Position numbers and translations under genes: made by a program
Shown: positions 1 to 8,987 of the stretch, piece by piece
Numbering within the stretch: the first letter of the stretch is position 1
Layout of the letters: every line of letters starts with the position of its first letter
Notes under the pieces: generated by a model
What the model saw: only the letters and a program-made list of their open reading frames with translations
What the model was told of the DNA's origin: nothing
The model's database searches: none
DNA from: an uncultured Verrucomicrobiota bacterium
Lineage (GTDB): Bacteria > Verrucomicrobiota > Verrucomicrobiae > Opitutales > Opitutaceae
Assembly (NCBI GenBank): GCA_946482165.1
Contig: CAMLQS010000004.1
Coordinates: 1 to 48,923, forward strand
Length of the DNA stretch: 48,923 nt
Direction: 5' to 3'

Positions 1-1818
1 ACCGCCAGGGCCCTCGCCGACGATCAGGTCGCGCACGACTCCCAGCGCCAAGTGATCGAGTCGTTGCAGGCCCGCCTCACCGAGGCCGAGGAAGGCCTGG
101 AAACCAAGCGGGCCGAGGTGCTGGAGGCCTCGCAGAATCTCGCCACCGTCCAGCAGGAGGAGCGCAACGCCCAGCGCGCCGTCGAGGAGGTCGCCAACCG
201 CGTCGATCGCATGAGCCGCGAGCTGGAGGCGCTCGAGGCGGCCCGACACGAGACGCAGGCGCGCTTTGATCGGGCCCGCGAGCAGTTGATCAACGCCGAG
301 CAGGCCGTCGAGGCCGGCCGCGTCCGCATCAACGAATTGGAGACACTCATCGCCGCGCAGCGCACCGAGCGCGACGTGAAGCGCGACACCCTCGCCCAGG
401 CCCGCCTCGAGCTGGCCGAGCGTCGGCAGAAGGTCGAGGTCCTCGACCGCGGGCTCGCCGACATGCAGCGCCGCCGTTCGCAGATCTCCGAGATCCTTAT
501 TCAGCGCCAGCAGGAGATCGAGACATGGAGCGACCAGACGTCCCAGCTCGAGCAGGAAGCGGACGCCCAGCGCGCCCGCGCCTCGCAGATCGCCGAGACC
601 CTGGTTGTCGCGATGCAGCAGGTGGAGCAGATCCGCGTCGAACTCGGCGAGGTCGAGCACGCGATCAACAGCGTGGAGAATTCCCAGGACGGCATTCGAA
701 CCGACGCCGAAAAGAGCGCCGCCGATCTCAGCCGCTGCGAGGTCGAGCTCGCGCAGACCCAGAGCCGCGTGCAGTTCATCGCCGAGGACGTGCAGCGCGA
801 GTTCCAGCTGCCTGTCGGCGGCTACGACTGGCGCGGCTTGCTTTATCGCGCCGACGACGATCCGCCCGACATCAAGGATCTCGACCTCGATGACGACGAC
901 GAGGGCGGGGAGGCCATCGCGCCTGCTCCAGTGGCCCCTCCCTCCGTCGAGAGCGATCCCGCGGGCGAGGGCGCGTCCCCCGCCGAAGGGGCCGCAGCCG
1001 CCGCGCCGACTCGCCGTCGCAGGAAAAAGGGACCCAAGCCCGATCCCACCGAGGAGGATCTCGTCAAGGTCGCCGCGTCCGCCGACTGGGCGGCGATCAA
1101 GATAGAGGTCGACGCGCTTCGCGCCCGCCTCGCCGGCATGGGCGCGGTCAATACCGGAGCCATCGAGGAATACGCCGAGCTGAAGCAGCGCTACGATTTT
1201 CTCAAGGGACAGAGCGACGACCTCGCGACCGCCAAGACCGACCTGATGAAGACCATCGACGACATCAACCGCACGTCGATGGAGCAGTTTCAGATCACCT
1301 TCGATCAGATCAAAAAGAACTTCATCTACACCTTTCAGACGCTTTTCGGCGGCGGCGTGGCCAACCTGGAACTCATCGTCACCGACGACGTGTTGGAAAG
1401 CGGCATCGAGATTACCGCCCAGCCTCCGGGCACGAAGCTGAAGAGCATCACGCTCCTCTCGGGCGGGCAAAAAACCCTGACCGCGGTCGCGCTGCTCTTC
1501 GCGCTCTACATGGTGAAGCCTTCGCCCTTCTGCTTGCTCGACGAGCTCGACGCGCCGTTGGACGAATCCAACATCGGGCGTTTCACCGACCTCCTGAAGA
1601 AGTTCGTCCACGAGTCGCAGTTCATCATCATCACGCACAACAAGCGCACGGTCGCGGCGGCGCATTCGATCTACGGTGTGACGATGGAGGAACGCGGCGT
1701 CTCCAAGACGGTCTCCATGCGTTTCAACCAGGTGCGCGGCGAACCCGAAACCCAGCCCGAGAACATCGCGGAGTCCGTTCGCGGTGCAAAGGTCCGCAAC
1801 GCGACGACCGCGGCCTGA
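1..1818 (+). CDS. smc: Chromosome segregation ATPase SMC, C-terminal part (5' end outside window)
   Basis: The frame is open from base 1, so only the C-terminal arm and head are present. The first ~280 visible codons are a charged, Gln/Glu/Arg-rich coiled coil. The C-terminal head is recognisable by the G-x-VN motif near nt 1140-1155 (GAVNTGAIEEY), the ABC signature LLSGGQK near nt 1455-1475, and the Walker B/D-loop stretch LLDELDAPLDE near nt 1534-1566, followed by the conserved switch His in IIITHNKRT. SMC ATPases condense and segregate chromosomes by ATP-driven DNA loop extrusion. Nucleotides ~870-1060 encode an unusual low-complexity insertion: an Asp/Glu run, then Ala/Pro-rich, then an Arg/Lys cluster, just before the helix that leads into the head. 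The next gene starts 50 bp downstream on the same strand. Identification is firm; the insertion is seen directly, its role is unknown. Confidence 0.95.
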   Translation, partial: TARALADDQVAHDSQRQVIESLQARLTEAEEGLETKRAEVLEASQNLATVQQEERNAQRAVEEVANRVDRMSRELEALEAARHETQARFDRAREQLINAEQAVEAGRVRINELETLIAAQRTERDVKRDTLAQARLELAERRQKVEVLDRGLADMQRRRSQISEILIQRQQEIETWSDQTSQLEQEADAQRARASQIAETLVVAMQQVEQIRVELGEVEHAINSVENSQDGIRTDAEKSAADLSRCEVELAQTQSRVQFIAEDVQREFQLPVGGYDWRGLLYRADDDPPDIKDLDLDDDDEGGEAIAPAPVAPPSVESDPAGEGASPAEGAAAAAPTRRRRKKGPKPDPTEEDLVKVAASADWAAIKIEVDALRARLAGMGAVNTGAIEEYAELKQRYDFLKGQSDDLATAKTDLMKTIDDINRTSMEQFQITFDQIKKNFIYTFQTLFGGGVANLELIVTDDVLESGIEITAQPPGTKLKSITLLSGGQKTLTAVALLFALYMVKPSPFCLLDELDAPLDESNIGRFTDLLKKFVHESQFIIITHNKRTVAAAHSIYGVTMEERGVSKTVSMRFNQVRGEPETQPENIAESVRGAKVRNATTAA

Positions 1819-1867
1819 CGAGTCCTTTTCACGCTTCACGTCCTTCGCCACGTCCCGATTACCCCGC

Positions 1868-3868
1868 ATGCCTCGCATTACCCGCATCAAACTTCAATGG
1901 GGCGCCTCGAGCGTAACTCCCGGCGATTGGTATCTCGGCCTTTTGGGTCTCTACGGGCGCAAGATCGGCCGAGGCACGGGGCTCGCGATCAGCATCCGGG
2001 GCGTGCTCCTTTGGAGTCTGCTCGCCTGCGTGATCGGATACTTTTCCGGCGCTGGCTATTATTGGTGGAAGCTGGAGCAGCGGACCTACAACTACGTCCG
2101 TTACGCCGATGTGTTGCTCTATCCGCTGAGCTCCCAGAAGCGCCGGGAGGTTCGCGAACTCCAGGGCAAGGCCTTGCTCGCGGATGCGACGGACGCCTTT
2201 AAGGCGAAGCAGTGGAGCCGGGCGTTGAACAACCTGCATTTCGGTTTGGAACGCTACCCCCGGGACCTGAACGCCCGATTGAAGCTCGCGCAGATGTATC
2301 TCGGCTATCGTCTGCGCACCAAAGCGCAGGAGACCCTTATGCAGGGGCTCGATTACGGGTGGCCCGGCCGGGCCTATCTCCAATCGGCGATCGAGATGGC
2401 CGGAAGCGGCGAAGATTACGAGTTGGTGGTCGAGATCTGCGACCGCGCCTTGGCTCTGCATGAGCCTGCGAGCCAACCCGTTGCGGACCGCCGCTGGCTG
2501 ACCGAACAAAAACTTCGCGCGTTGATCGTCGAGAAGCGCACCGAGGACGCCCTCGCCTTTGCCGAGCGGGAGAGCGGGGCCGTCGCCGACGCCACCGTGT
2601 TCGAACTGCGGATCCAGGCGCTGTTGCAGGCGGGCCGCGCCGCCGAGGCGGCCACCATTGCGGAGGACTGGGCGAAACGCTTCGAGAAGGACGGCCAAGC
2701 GTTGCGTTTGCTCGCGCGCGCTTATCGCGAGTCCGGGCGGATCGATGACATGAAGCGCGTGCTGGCCCGGCTGCGGTCGGACTCTCCCGCCGATCCGCGC
2801 GCCTTGGTTTACTCGATGATTCAGCATTTCCTCGCGGGTTTGGACGGCGAGGGGCGGCTCCTGCTGGACGACTACATTTTTCGGTTCGGCGGCACCGAGG
2901 CCAACTTCATTCTGGCCGCCGAGCCGCTAGCCGAGATCAAGCGCGGAGAGGAACTGGAAGTCGTCTTGGCCGCCGCCGCCGAGCGAGGATTTCACGACTC
3001 TCGGCTGCGCATTTCTCGCCTGCAGATCATGATCGCAGGCCGCCGCTGGGCGGAGGCGACTCACGAGATTTACGAGATTCGTGCGGCGCTTCCGGCCGGC
3101 TCTTCCGCGCGTGCCGCGATGCTCGATTTTTTCCAATACCTGGTTGCGGCGGCCTCCGACTCTTCCGACGGGGCGCAAACCGGTTTGATCACCTTCGTGC
3201 GTGAGCGGCAACTGACGATGGTCGCCTATCGTCAATGCGTCGAAATCCTCCGCGCCGCGGGTCGGATCGACACGGCCCGCCAGATAGTCACGTTCGCGCA
3301 GGGCGCCTATCCCCAGAACAAATACCTGGCGGATGCGGTTGTCGCGTTGGACAAAGAGATGGCAGACCGCCGCGCCGCCGAAGAGGCCGCGCGTCCTGTC
3401 GCCGCTCCGGTGGCCGCGTTCGCCTCGGCCGAGGCGTTTTTCAAGGAGCTCGATGCGGCCGAGGCGCAAAAAGGTTCAAAGACCGCGCTGGCATTCTTCT
3501 CGGAGATGCGAAAAGCCCGCCCCGAATGGCTCCCGCTCAATTCCGAAGCGGTGGAGCGCCGGGAGCTGGAGCTGCGCTCCCGTGTCAACGACATCGCCGG
3601 CTTGCAGAGCGCCGTGCGCTCCTACCTCACCGAGGAGCGAGCGCGAATCCAGGCGGTCGTCTCGATCGCCACGCGTCTGCACGGGGAGAAGCGCGATTCC
3701 GATGCACGTATGCTGCTGACCGAAATTCTGAGGAAAATTCCCGGCGAGCCTACGGCGACCGGTCTCATGGCCAGCTGGTTCCCCCCGCCGAAGGCTGCGC
3801 CGACCTCGGGCAATCAGCCTCCGGCCACTCCGCAGCCGACCTCACCGACTCCGGCGCCCAAATCCTGA
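1868..3868 (+). CDS. Membrane-anchored TPR-like repeat protein, unknown function
   Basis: 666 residues starting at ATG 1868 (context ccccgcATG, no Shine-Dalgarno). An upstream in-frame start would overlap smc and add a non-conserved-looking leader. One membrane segment lies at about residues 44-66 (LLWSLLACVIGYFSGAGYYWW), after a short basic cytoplasmic N-terminus. The rest is Ala/Leu/Arg-rich helical sequence with the look of tetratricopeptide-type repeats (for example ALNNLHFGLERYPRDLNARLKLAQMY), so most of the protein probably projects into the periplasm as a scaffold. The C-terminus is Pro/Thr/Ala-rich and disordered-looking. It follows smc with a 49-bp gap and may be co-transcribed with it. 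No enzyme motif is visible and I cannot assign a named family. Confidence 0.75.
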   Translation: MPRITRIKLQWGASSVTPGDWYLGLLGLYGRKIGRGTGLAISIRGVLLWSLLACVIGYFSGAGYYWWKLEQRTYNYVRYADVLLYPLSSQKRREVRELQGKALLADATDAFKAKQWSRALNNLHFGLERYPRDLNARLKLAQMYLGYRLRTKAQETLMQGLDYGWPGRAYLQSAIEMAGSGEDYELVVEICDRALALHEPASQPVADRRWLTEQKLRALIVEKRTEDALAFAERESGAVADATVFELRIQALLQAGRAAEAATIAEDWAKRFEKDGQALRLLARAYRESGRIDDMKRVLARLRSDSPADPRALVYSMIQHFLAGLDGEGRLLLDDYIFRFGGTEANFILAAEPLAEIKRGEELEVVLAAAAERGFHDSRLRISRLQIMIAGRRWAEATHEIYEIRAALPAGSSARAAMLDFFQYLVAAASDSSDGAQTGLITFVRERQLTMVAYRQCVEILRAAGRIDTARQIVTFAQGAYPQNKYLADAVVALDKEMADRRAAEEAARPVAAPVAAFASAEAFFKELDAAEAQKGSKTALAFFSEMRKARPEWLPLNSEAVERRELELRSRVNDIAGLQSAVRSYLTEERARIQAVVSIATRLHGEKRDSDARMLLTEILRKIPGEPTATGLMASWFPPPKAAPTSGNQPPATPQPTSPTPAPKS

Positions 3869-3877
3869 GCCAAGCGG

Positions 3878-3897
3878 GGAGGGCCTCCTTTTTCCAG
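3878..3897 (+). terminator. Weak terminator-like hairpin after the TPR protein gene
   Basis: A short GGAG/CTCC stem with a three-base loop is followed by five T residues about 10-25 bp after the stop codon. A second GC stem (CGGCCG-GAAAA-CGGCCG) lies at 3899-3915 but has no T-tract. Either could end the smc transcript. The stems are short, so this is a weak call. Confidence 0.3.
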
Positions 3898-4033
3898 CCG
3901 GCCGGAAAACGGCCGTCCACCGCCTGGCGCCGCCCCGCCTGTTCGGAGGCCGCAGGCCGGCGCGTTCATGTGCAGACGCGTGGCGCCTGCACCGCGCGCG
4001 CCGAAAATTCACGAAGATTTTGAGCCCGGGCGC

Positions 4034-4076
4034 TTGCCAAATAGATTAGGCGCCTAACTATCAGCCACCTTATAGT
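4034..4076 (+). promoter_or_regulatory. Palindromic MarR operator candidate and promoter region
   Basis: TTAGGCGCCTAA at 4046-4057 is a perfect 12-bp palindrome, flanked by TAG on the left (one extra base between) and CTA on the right. It ends 35 bp before the MarR start codon. TTAG...CTAA palindromes are typical of MarR-family operators. A TTGCCA hexamer at 4034-4039 sits 16 bp before AACTAT (4056-4061), so the palindrome would overlap the spacer and -10 region of a plausible promoter; TATAGT at 4071-4076 is an alternative -10. Autoregulation of the operon is inferred. Confidence 0.55.
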
Positions 4077-4092
4077 CACGTCGCCATCGATC

Positions 4093-4635
4093 ATGCCTCA
4101 TTTGCTTCTCAAGGACTTGCCGCGCTACGAATGCCTGCTCGAGGCGTCGCAGCAGTTTCCCGGCCTCGATCCGACGGCGTGCGAGCTGTTTCTCCATCTC
4201 CTGCGCACGGGCGACGAGGCCTTCCGCGTCACCGAGGAGCACTTTCACGCGGTGGGGCTCAGCCAGGGGCGTTTCACGGCGCTGATGCTGCTTTACGACA
4301 AGACCTGCGGGCAGACGCACGTGCTGACGCCGGCCCAGCTGGCGGAGCGTTCCGGGGTCACCCGGGCGACGATGACCGGCCTCATAGACACGCTCGAGCG
4401 CGACGGAATGGTGACTCGCAAGCCCGATCCCGCGGACCGCCGCCAGTTTTGCGTGGAGCTGACCGCCCGGGGAATCGCCTTTCTCGACAAAATCCTCCCC
4501 GAGCATTTTCGCCGTATCGCTTTTCTCATGACGGCGCTTTCCGAAAGCGAGCGGCGCACGATGGTGCGCCTCCTGGGAAAAATCGCATCCCGCGCGTCGG
4601 AGGACTTCCCGCCGGGCCCCGCCGTCCGCCCCTGA
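4093..4635 (+). CDS. MarR-family transcriptional regulator
   Basis: 180 residues. The winged-helix core is clear: helix-turn-helix around residues 75-105 (LTPAQLAERSGVTRATMTGLIDTLERDG) followed by the wing with the family's DxRRQ-type turn (PADRRQFCVELTARG). The N-terminal helix and the C-terminal helix form the usual dimerisation region. MarR proteins are dimeric repressors released from DNA by small phenolic or toxic ligands. It stands first in a four-gene operon with an RND tripartite pump; the pump adaptor begins 32 bp downstream. A palindrome in its own promoter suggests autorepression and ligand-induced pump expression. The N-terminal ~40 residues are longer than in minimal MarR proteins. 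Family assignment is firm; the ligand is unknown. Confidence 0.9.
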   Translation: MPHLLLKDLPRYECLLEASQQFPGLDPTACELFLHLLRTGDEAFRVTEEHFHAVGLSQGRFTALMLLYDKTCGQTHVLTPAQLAERSGVTRATMTGLIDTLERDGMVTRKPDPADRRQFCVELTARGIAFLDKILPEHFRRIAFLMTALSESERRTMVRLLGKIASRASEDFPPGPAVRP

Positions 4636-4667
4636 TTTCCCCTCTCCACGTCAACCCGCTCTCTCCC

Positions 4668-5789
4668 ATGATAAAGAAATTCGTCATCGCCATCGCCGGT
4701 TTCATTCTGGTGCTCGCCGTCCTTGGCGGCGTAAAGGCCATGCAGATCCAAAAGGCGTCGTCGCAACCCCACGTCACTCCGGCCAGCTCCGTGACGACGG
4801 TCGAGGCGGTCGAGGCGACCTGGCGCCAGACGCGCAGCGCCATCGGCACGCTCGCGCCGGTCCAGGGGGTCACCCTCGGCGCCGACGCCGACGGCACGAT
4901 CGCTCGCATCTCGGTCGAGAACGGCGCCGCCGTGCGGGAGGGGGACCTTCTGCTCGAATTTGACACGACGGTGGAGCACGCCCAGCTGGCCTCCGCCGAG
5001 GCTCGTCTGGCGATCGCGAAGCTGAACCGCGACCGCGCCTCCGAGCTGCGCGAGCGCAACACCAACTCCCAGGCCGAGCTCGACCAGGTCGAGGCCCAGC
5101 TCAAGCAGGCCCGGGCCGACGCCGACGCCCTGCGCGCCCAGCTCGCGAAAAAACAGGTGCGCGCCCCCTTTGCCGGCCGCGTCGGCATCCGTCTGGTCAA
5201 CGTCGGGCAGTTCGTTTCCCGCGGCGCCCCGCTCATGCCCATACAGAAACTCGACCGGGTCTACGCCGACTTCACCATCCCGCAGCGCCAGCTGCCGGAG
5301 CTCGCCCTCGGCCAGCCGGTCAAGATTCACGTGGACGCTTTCCCCGGCCGCACGTTCTCCGGCGAGATCACCGCGATCAACCCGGTCGTCGACGCGTCCT
5401 CGCGCAACGTCTCCGTCCAAGCCACGCTGGCCAACCCGGACGAGTTGCTTCGCGCCGGCATGTTCGCGCGCGTCGAGGTGCAGCTCCCCGAGGCCAAGCC
5501 CGCCATCGTCCTGCCCGCCACCGCCATCGCCTACGCCTCCTACGGAAACTCGGTCTACGTGATCGAGAAGATGAAGGACAAGGAGGGGAAGGAGTTCCTC
5601 GGCGCCCGCCAGCAGTTCGTGAAGCTCGGGGCCGCCCGCGGCGACCAGATCGCGATTCTCGAGGGCCTCAAGCCGGGCGAGACGGTCGCCTCCGCCGGAG
5701 TCTTCAAGCTCCGCAACGGGGCGCCGGTCCAGGTCAACAACGAGAAACTGCCCTCGAACAACCCCGCGCCCGAGCCGGCGAACACCTGA
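4668..5789 (+). CDS. RND efflux periplasmic adaptor (membrane fusion protein)
   Basis: 373 residues from ATG 4668 (context tctcccATG); a longer in-frame extension would run back through the MarR gene and is rejected. One N-terminal membrane anchor or signal (residues 4-24) is followed by a split biotinyl-lipoyl-like domain (GTIARISVENGAAVREGDLLLEF and later VRAPFAGRVGIRLVNVGQFV), enclosing an alpha-helical hairpin of about 60 residues. A beta-barrel follows, and then a membrane-proximal domain ending in the typical GLKPGETVASAGVFKLRNGAPV. It resembles MexH/AcrA-type adaptors that link an inner-membrane RND pump to an outer-membrane channel. The next gene encodes that pump, 69 bp downstream. 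Confidence 0.92.
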   Translation: MIKKFVIAIAGFILVLAVLGGVKAMQIQKASSQPHVTPASSVTTVEAVEATWRQTRSAIGTLAPVQGVTLGADADGTIARISVENGAAVREGDLLLEFDTTVEHAQLASAEARLAIAKLNRDRASELRERNTNSQAELDQVEAQLKQARADADALRAQLAKKQVRAPFAGRVGIRLVNVGQFVSRGAPLMPIQKLDRVYADFTIPQRQLPELALGQPVKIHVDAFPGRTFSGEITAINPVVDASSRNVSVQATLANPDELLRAGMFARVEVQLPEAKPAIVLPATAIAYASYGNSVYVIEKMKDKEGKEFLGARQQFVKLGAARGDQIAILEGLKPGETVASAGVFKLRNGAPVQVNNEKLPSNNPAPEPANT

Positions 5790-5858
5790 GTTTCGCCGCG
5801 CCTCCGCCGCCACTCTTTCCATTCCTCAACCGTCCCGCGCGCCGTGCGCGGCCCTCCC

Positions 5859-8800
5859 ATGCTGCAAAAAAGCTTCACCGACCTCTTTGTCCGCAAGCCG
5901 GTCATTTCGCTCGTGGTGAACATAGCGATCCTCGTGATCGGCCTTGTCGCCTATTCCCAGCTCAACGTCCGCCAATACCCGCGCAGCGACAGCGCCGTGG
6001 TAAAGGTCACCACCGTCTACTTCGGCGCCAGCGCCGAGACCGTGCGCGGTTACATCACCACCCAGCTCGAGCGGGTCATCGCCAGCGCCGACGGCATCGA
6101 CTATGTCGAGTCCCAGAGCGTCGCCGGGGTGAGCACGATCAGCGTGTATCTGCGGCTTAACTACGACACCAACGCCGCCCTCGCCCAGATAAGCTCCAAG
6201 ATAGACCAGGTCCGCAGCGAGCTCCCGCCCGAGTCGGAGGCGCCGACGATCAGCGTCGAGTCGAGCGACAACCAGTTCGCCTCGATGTATCTCAGCTTCT
6301 ACTCCGACACCCTCGAGCAGAACCAGATCACCGACTACCTCAACCGCGTCGTCCAGCCGCAGATCGCCTCGATCAAGGGCGTGCAGAAGGCCGACGTGCT
6401 CGGCGGTCGCACTTTCGCGATGCGCGTCTGGCTGAAGCCCGACCAGCTCGCCGCCCGCGGCATCGGCGCCGCCGAGGTGCGCCAGGCCCTCGCCGACAAC
6501 AACGCCCTTTCCGCCGTCGGTTCCACCAAGGGCTCGATGATCTCGGTCAGCCTCGTCGCCGACACCGACCTCAAGAACGTCGAGCAGTTCAAGCAGCTCG
6601 TCGTGGCCGAGCGCAACGGCGCCATCGTCCGCCTCGAGGACGTCGCCGAGGTCGTGCTCGGCGCCGAGAGCTACGACGAGGAGGTGCGCTTCGGCGGCCA
6701 GAAGGCGACCTTCATGGGCGTCTGGGTGCTTCCGACCGAGTCGACGGTCGAGGTTATCCAACGCGTCCGCGAGGCCGTCCCCGAGTTGCAGAGCCGCCTG
6801 CCCGCCGGCCTCAACGCGAAGATTGCCTACGACGCCACCGCCTACATCGACGACGCGCTCCATGAGATCGTGAAGACCCTCGTCGAGACCCTGCTGATCG
6901 TCTCGGTTGTCATCTTCCTGTTCATGGGATCCATCCGCTCGGTGCTCATCCCGGTCATCGCGATGCCGCTCTCCCTCATCGGCGCCCTCTTCATCATGCT
7001 GGTGATGGGCTTCACCCTGAACCTCCTCACGCTGCTGGCCATCGTGCTGGCGGTCGGCATCGTGGTCGACGACGCCATCGTCGTGGTCGAGAACGTCGAG
7101 CGCCACGTGCGCGAGGGCAAATCCAGGGTCGACGCCGCCATTCTCGGCGCGCGCGAGCTGGTCGGCCCGGTTATTTCGATGACCATCACGCTCGCCGCCG
7201 TCTACGCCCCGATCGGTCTGCAGGGCGGCCTCACCGGCGCGCTCTTCCGCGAATTCGCCTTCACCCTGGCCGGAGCGGTGATGGTCTCGGGCTTTGTCGC
7301 GCTCACGCTTTCGCCGATGATGAGCTCACGCCTGCTCAAGGATCACGACCATGAGGACGAGGGGCTGAGCGGGCGCATCAACCGCAATTTCGACCGCCTG
7401 CGGAACTTCTACGACCGCCTCATCGGCCACAGCCTTGGCTGGGTGCCGGTCACCATCACCGTGGCCGTTCTGCTCACGCTCCTGCTCGGGCCTTTCTTCA
7501 TGTTCGCGCAGAAGGAACTGGCGCCGAAGGAGGACCAGGGCGTCGTCTTCAGCATCCTGCTGCCTTCGCCCAACGGCACCATCGACCAGAACATGATCTA
7601 TTCCGGGCAGGTGCAGGACATGTTCGAGTCGTTCCCCGAGTATTCGAACTCCTTCCAGATCACGAGCACCTCCTTCGGCTTCGGCGGGGCGATCCTGAAG
7701 CCCTGGTCCGAGCGCGAGCGCACCGCGGAGGAGATCCAGATCTCGCTTCAGGACGACGCCGCGCGGATCGCCGGCCTCAACGTCGTGATGAACACGCCCG
7801 ACCCCTTGCCCTCGGGCGGCCAGTTCCCGATCGAGTTCGTCGTGCGCTCCACCGCGGGCCATCGCCAGATGAACGAGTTCGCCCAGCAGCTTCTCCTCTA
7901 CGCCAACACCGAGGCGAACGATCCCAACGGCATGCCGACCTTCTTCTTCGCCGACGCCGACCTGAAGTTCGATCTTCCGCAGGTGGAGATCGAGATCGAC
8001 AAGGACAAGGTCGCCGCGATGGGCCTCAGCCTGAGCGACATCTCGCGCGACCTCGGCTCGTTGCTCGGCGGCGGCTACGTCAACCGCTTCGTCAACGACG
8101 GACGCAGCTACCGCGTCATCCCGCAGGTGGAGCGCGGCGAGCGTCTCAACGCCGACCAGTTGCTCGATTATCACGTGCGGGGCCCGGACGGACGCCTCAT
8201 TCCTCTCTCGACCATCGCCACGCTGAAGGAGACCGTCGAACCGCGCTCGCTCAACCGCTTCCAGCAGCTCAACGCGGTCAAGATCACCGGCGTCGGCCCT
8301 TCCGTCGACAAGGCCCTCGCCAAGCTCGAGCAGAAGGCGAAGGAGATCCTTCCCCCCGACTACTCCATCGACTACGGCGGCCAGTCGCGCCAACTCCGCC
8401 ACGAAGGCAACGCGCTCTGGAAGGCCGGCGTGCTCGCGCTGCTTCTCATCTTCCTCGTGCTCGCGGCGCAGTTTAACAGCTTCCGCGATCCCTTCATCAT
8501 CCTCCTCGGTTCCGTGCCGCTCGCGCTGTTTGGCGCGATGATCCCGATCTTCCTCTGGGAAACCACGCTCAACATCTACTCCCAGATCGGCCTCATCACG
8601 CTCGTCGGCCTGATCGCCAAGAACGGCATCCTCATCGTCGAGTTCGCAAACACGCTCCAGGAACGGGGCGTGGCGAAGCGCGACGCGATCCGCCAGGCCG
8701 CGGCCACCCGCCTGCGCCCGGTGCTCATGACCTCCGCCGCCACGGTGTTCGGCCATCTGATGCTGATTTTCGTCAGCGGCCCCGGCGCCGCGGCGCGAAA

Positions 8801-8963
8801 CAGCATAGGCTGGGTGCTCGTCGTCGGCATGGCCGTCGGTTCCTTTTTCACCCTGTTTGTCGTTCCCGCCTTCTACGTGCTGATCGCGGAGGACCACGCA
8901 AAACGGGGCCCTCGCGCCGCCGATCCCGACGCCAAGCCGTCCGTGGAACCCGTTCGCGCCTGA
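5859..8963 (+). CDS. RND family multidrug efflux transporter, inner-membrane pump
   Basis: 1034 residues from ATG 5859 (MLQKSFTDLFVRKPVIS), chosen over an ATG 15 bp upstream because the conserved RND N-terminus begins here. The family layout is complete: TM1 at residues 12-30, a porter domain opening with the NVRQYPRSDSAVV segment, TM2-6 around 335-470 with the proton-relay motif VGIVVDDAIVVVEN in TM4, a second porter and docking region, and TM8-12 near 865-1025 with GLIAKNGILIVEFAN. The sequence is closest in style to the MexI/MdtB-MdtC branch of HAE1 pumps. It works as a trimeric proton/drug antiporter with the adaptor upstream and the TolC-type channel 24 bp downstream. Confidence 0.95.
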   Translation: MLQKSFTDLFVRKPVISLVVNIAILVIGLVAYSQLNVRQYPRSDSAVVKVTTVYFGASAETVRGYITTQLERVIASADGIDYVESQSVAGVSTISVYLRLNYDTNAALAQISSKIDQVRSELPPESEAPTISVESSDNQFASMYLSFYSDTLEQNQITDYLNRVVQPQIASIKGVQKADVLGGRTFAMRVWLKPDQLAARGIGAAEVRQALADNNALSAVGSTKGSMISVSLVADTDLKNVEQFKQLVVAERNGAIVRLEDVAEVVLGAESYDEEVRFGGQKATFMGVWVLPTESTVEVIQRVREAVPELQSRLPAGLNAKIAYDATAYIDDALHEIVKTLVETLLIVSVVIFLFMGSIRSVLIPVIAMPLSLIGALFIMLVMGFTLNLLTLLAIVLAVGIVVDDAIVVVENVERHVREGKSRVDAAILGARELVGPVISMTITLAAVYAPIGLQGGLTGALFREFAFTLAGAVMVSGFVALTLSPMMSSRLLKDHDHEDEGLSGRINRNFDRLRNFYDRLIGHSLGWVPVTITVAVLLTLLLGPFFMFAQKELAPKEDQGVVFSILLPSPNGTIDQNMIYSGQVQDMFESFPEYSNSFQITSTSFGFGGAILKPWSERERTAEEIQISLQDDAARIAGLNVVMNTPDPLPSGGQFPIEFVVRSTAGHRQMNEFAQQLLLYANTEANDPNGMPTFFFADADLKFDLPQVEIEIDKDKVAAMGLSLSDISRDLGSLLGGGYVNRFVNDGRSYRVIPQVERGERLNADQLLDYHVRGPDGRLIPLSTIATLKETVEPRSLNRFQQLNAVKITGVGPSVDKALAKLEQKAKEILPPDYSIDYGGQSRQLRHEGNALWKAGVLALLLIFLVLAAQFNSFRDPFIILLGSVPLALFGAMIPIFLWETTLNIYSQIGLITLVGLIAKNGILIVEFANTLQERGVAKRDAIRQAAATRLRPVLMTSAATVFGHLMLIFVSGPGAAARNSIGWVLVVGMAVGSFFTLFVVPAFYVLIAEDHAKRGPRAADPDAKPSVEPVRA

Positions 8964-8987
8964 CCCGTCCCTTATTTGATTCCGCCC

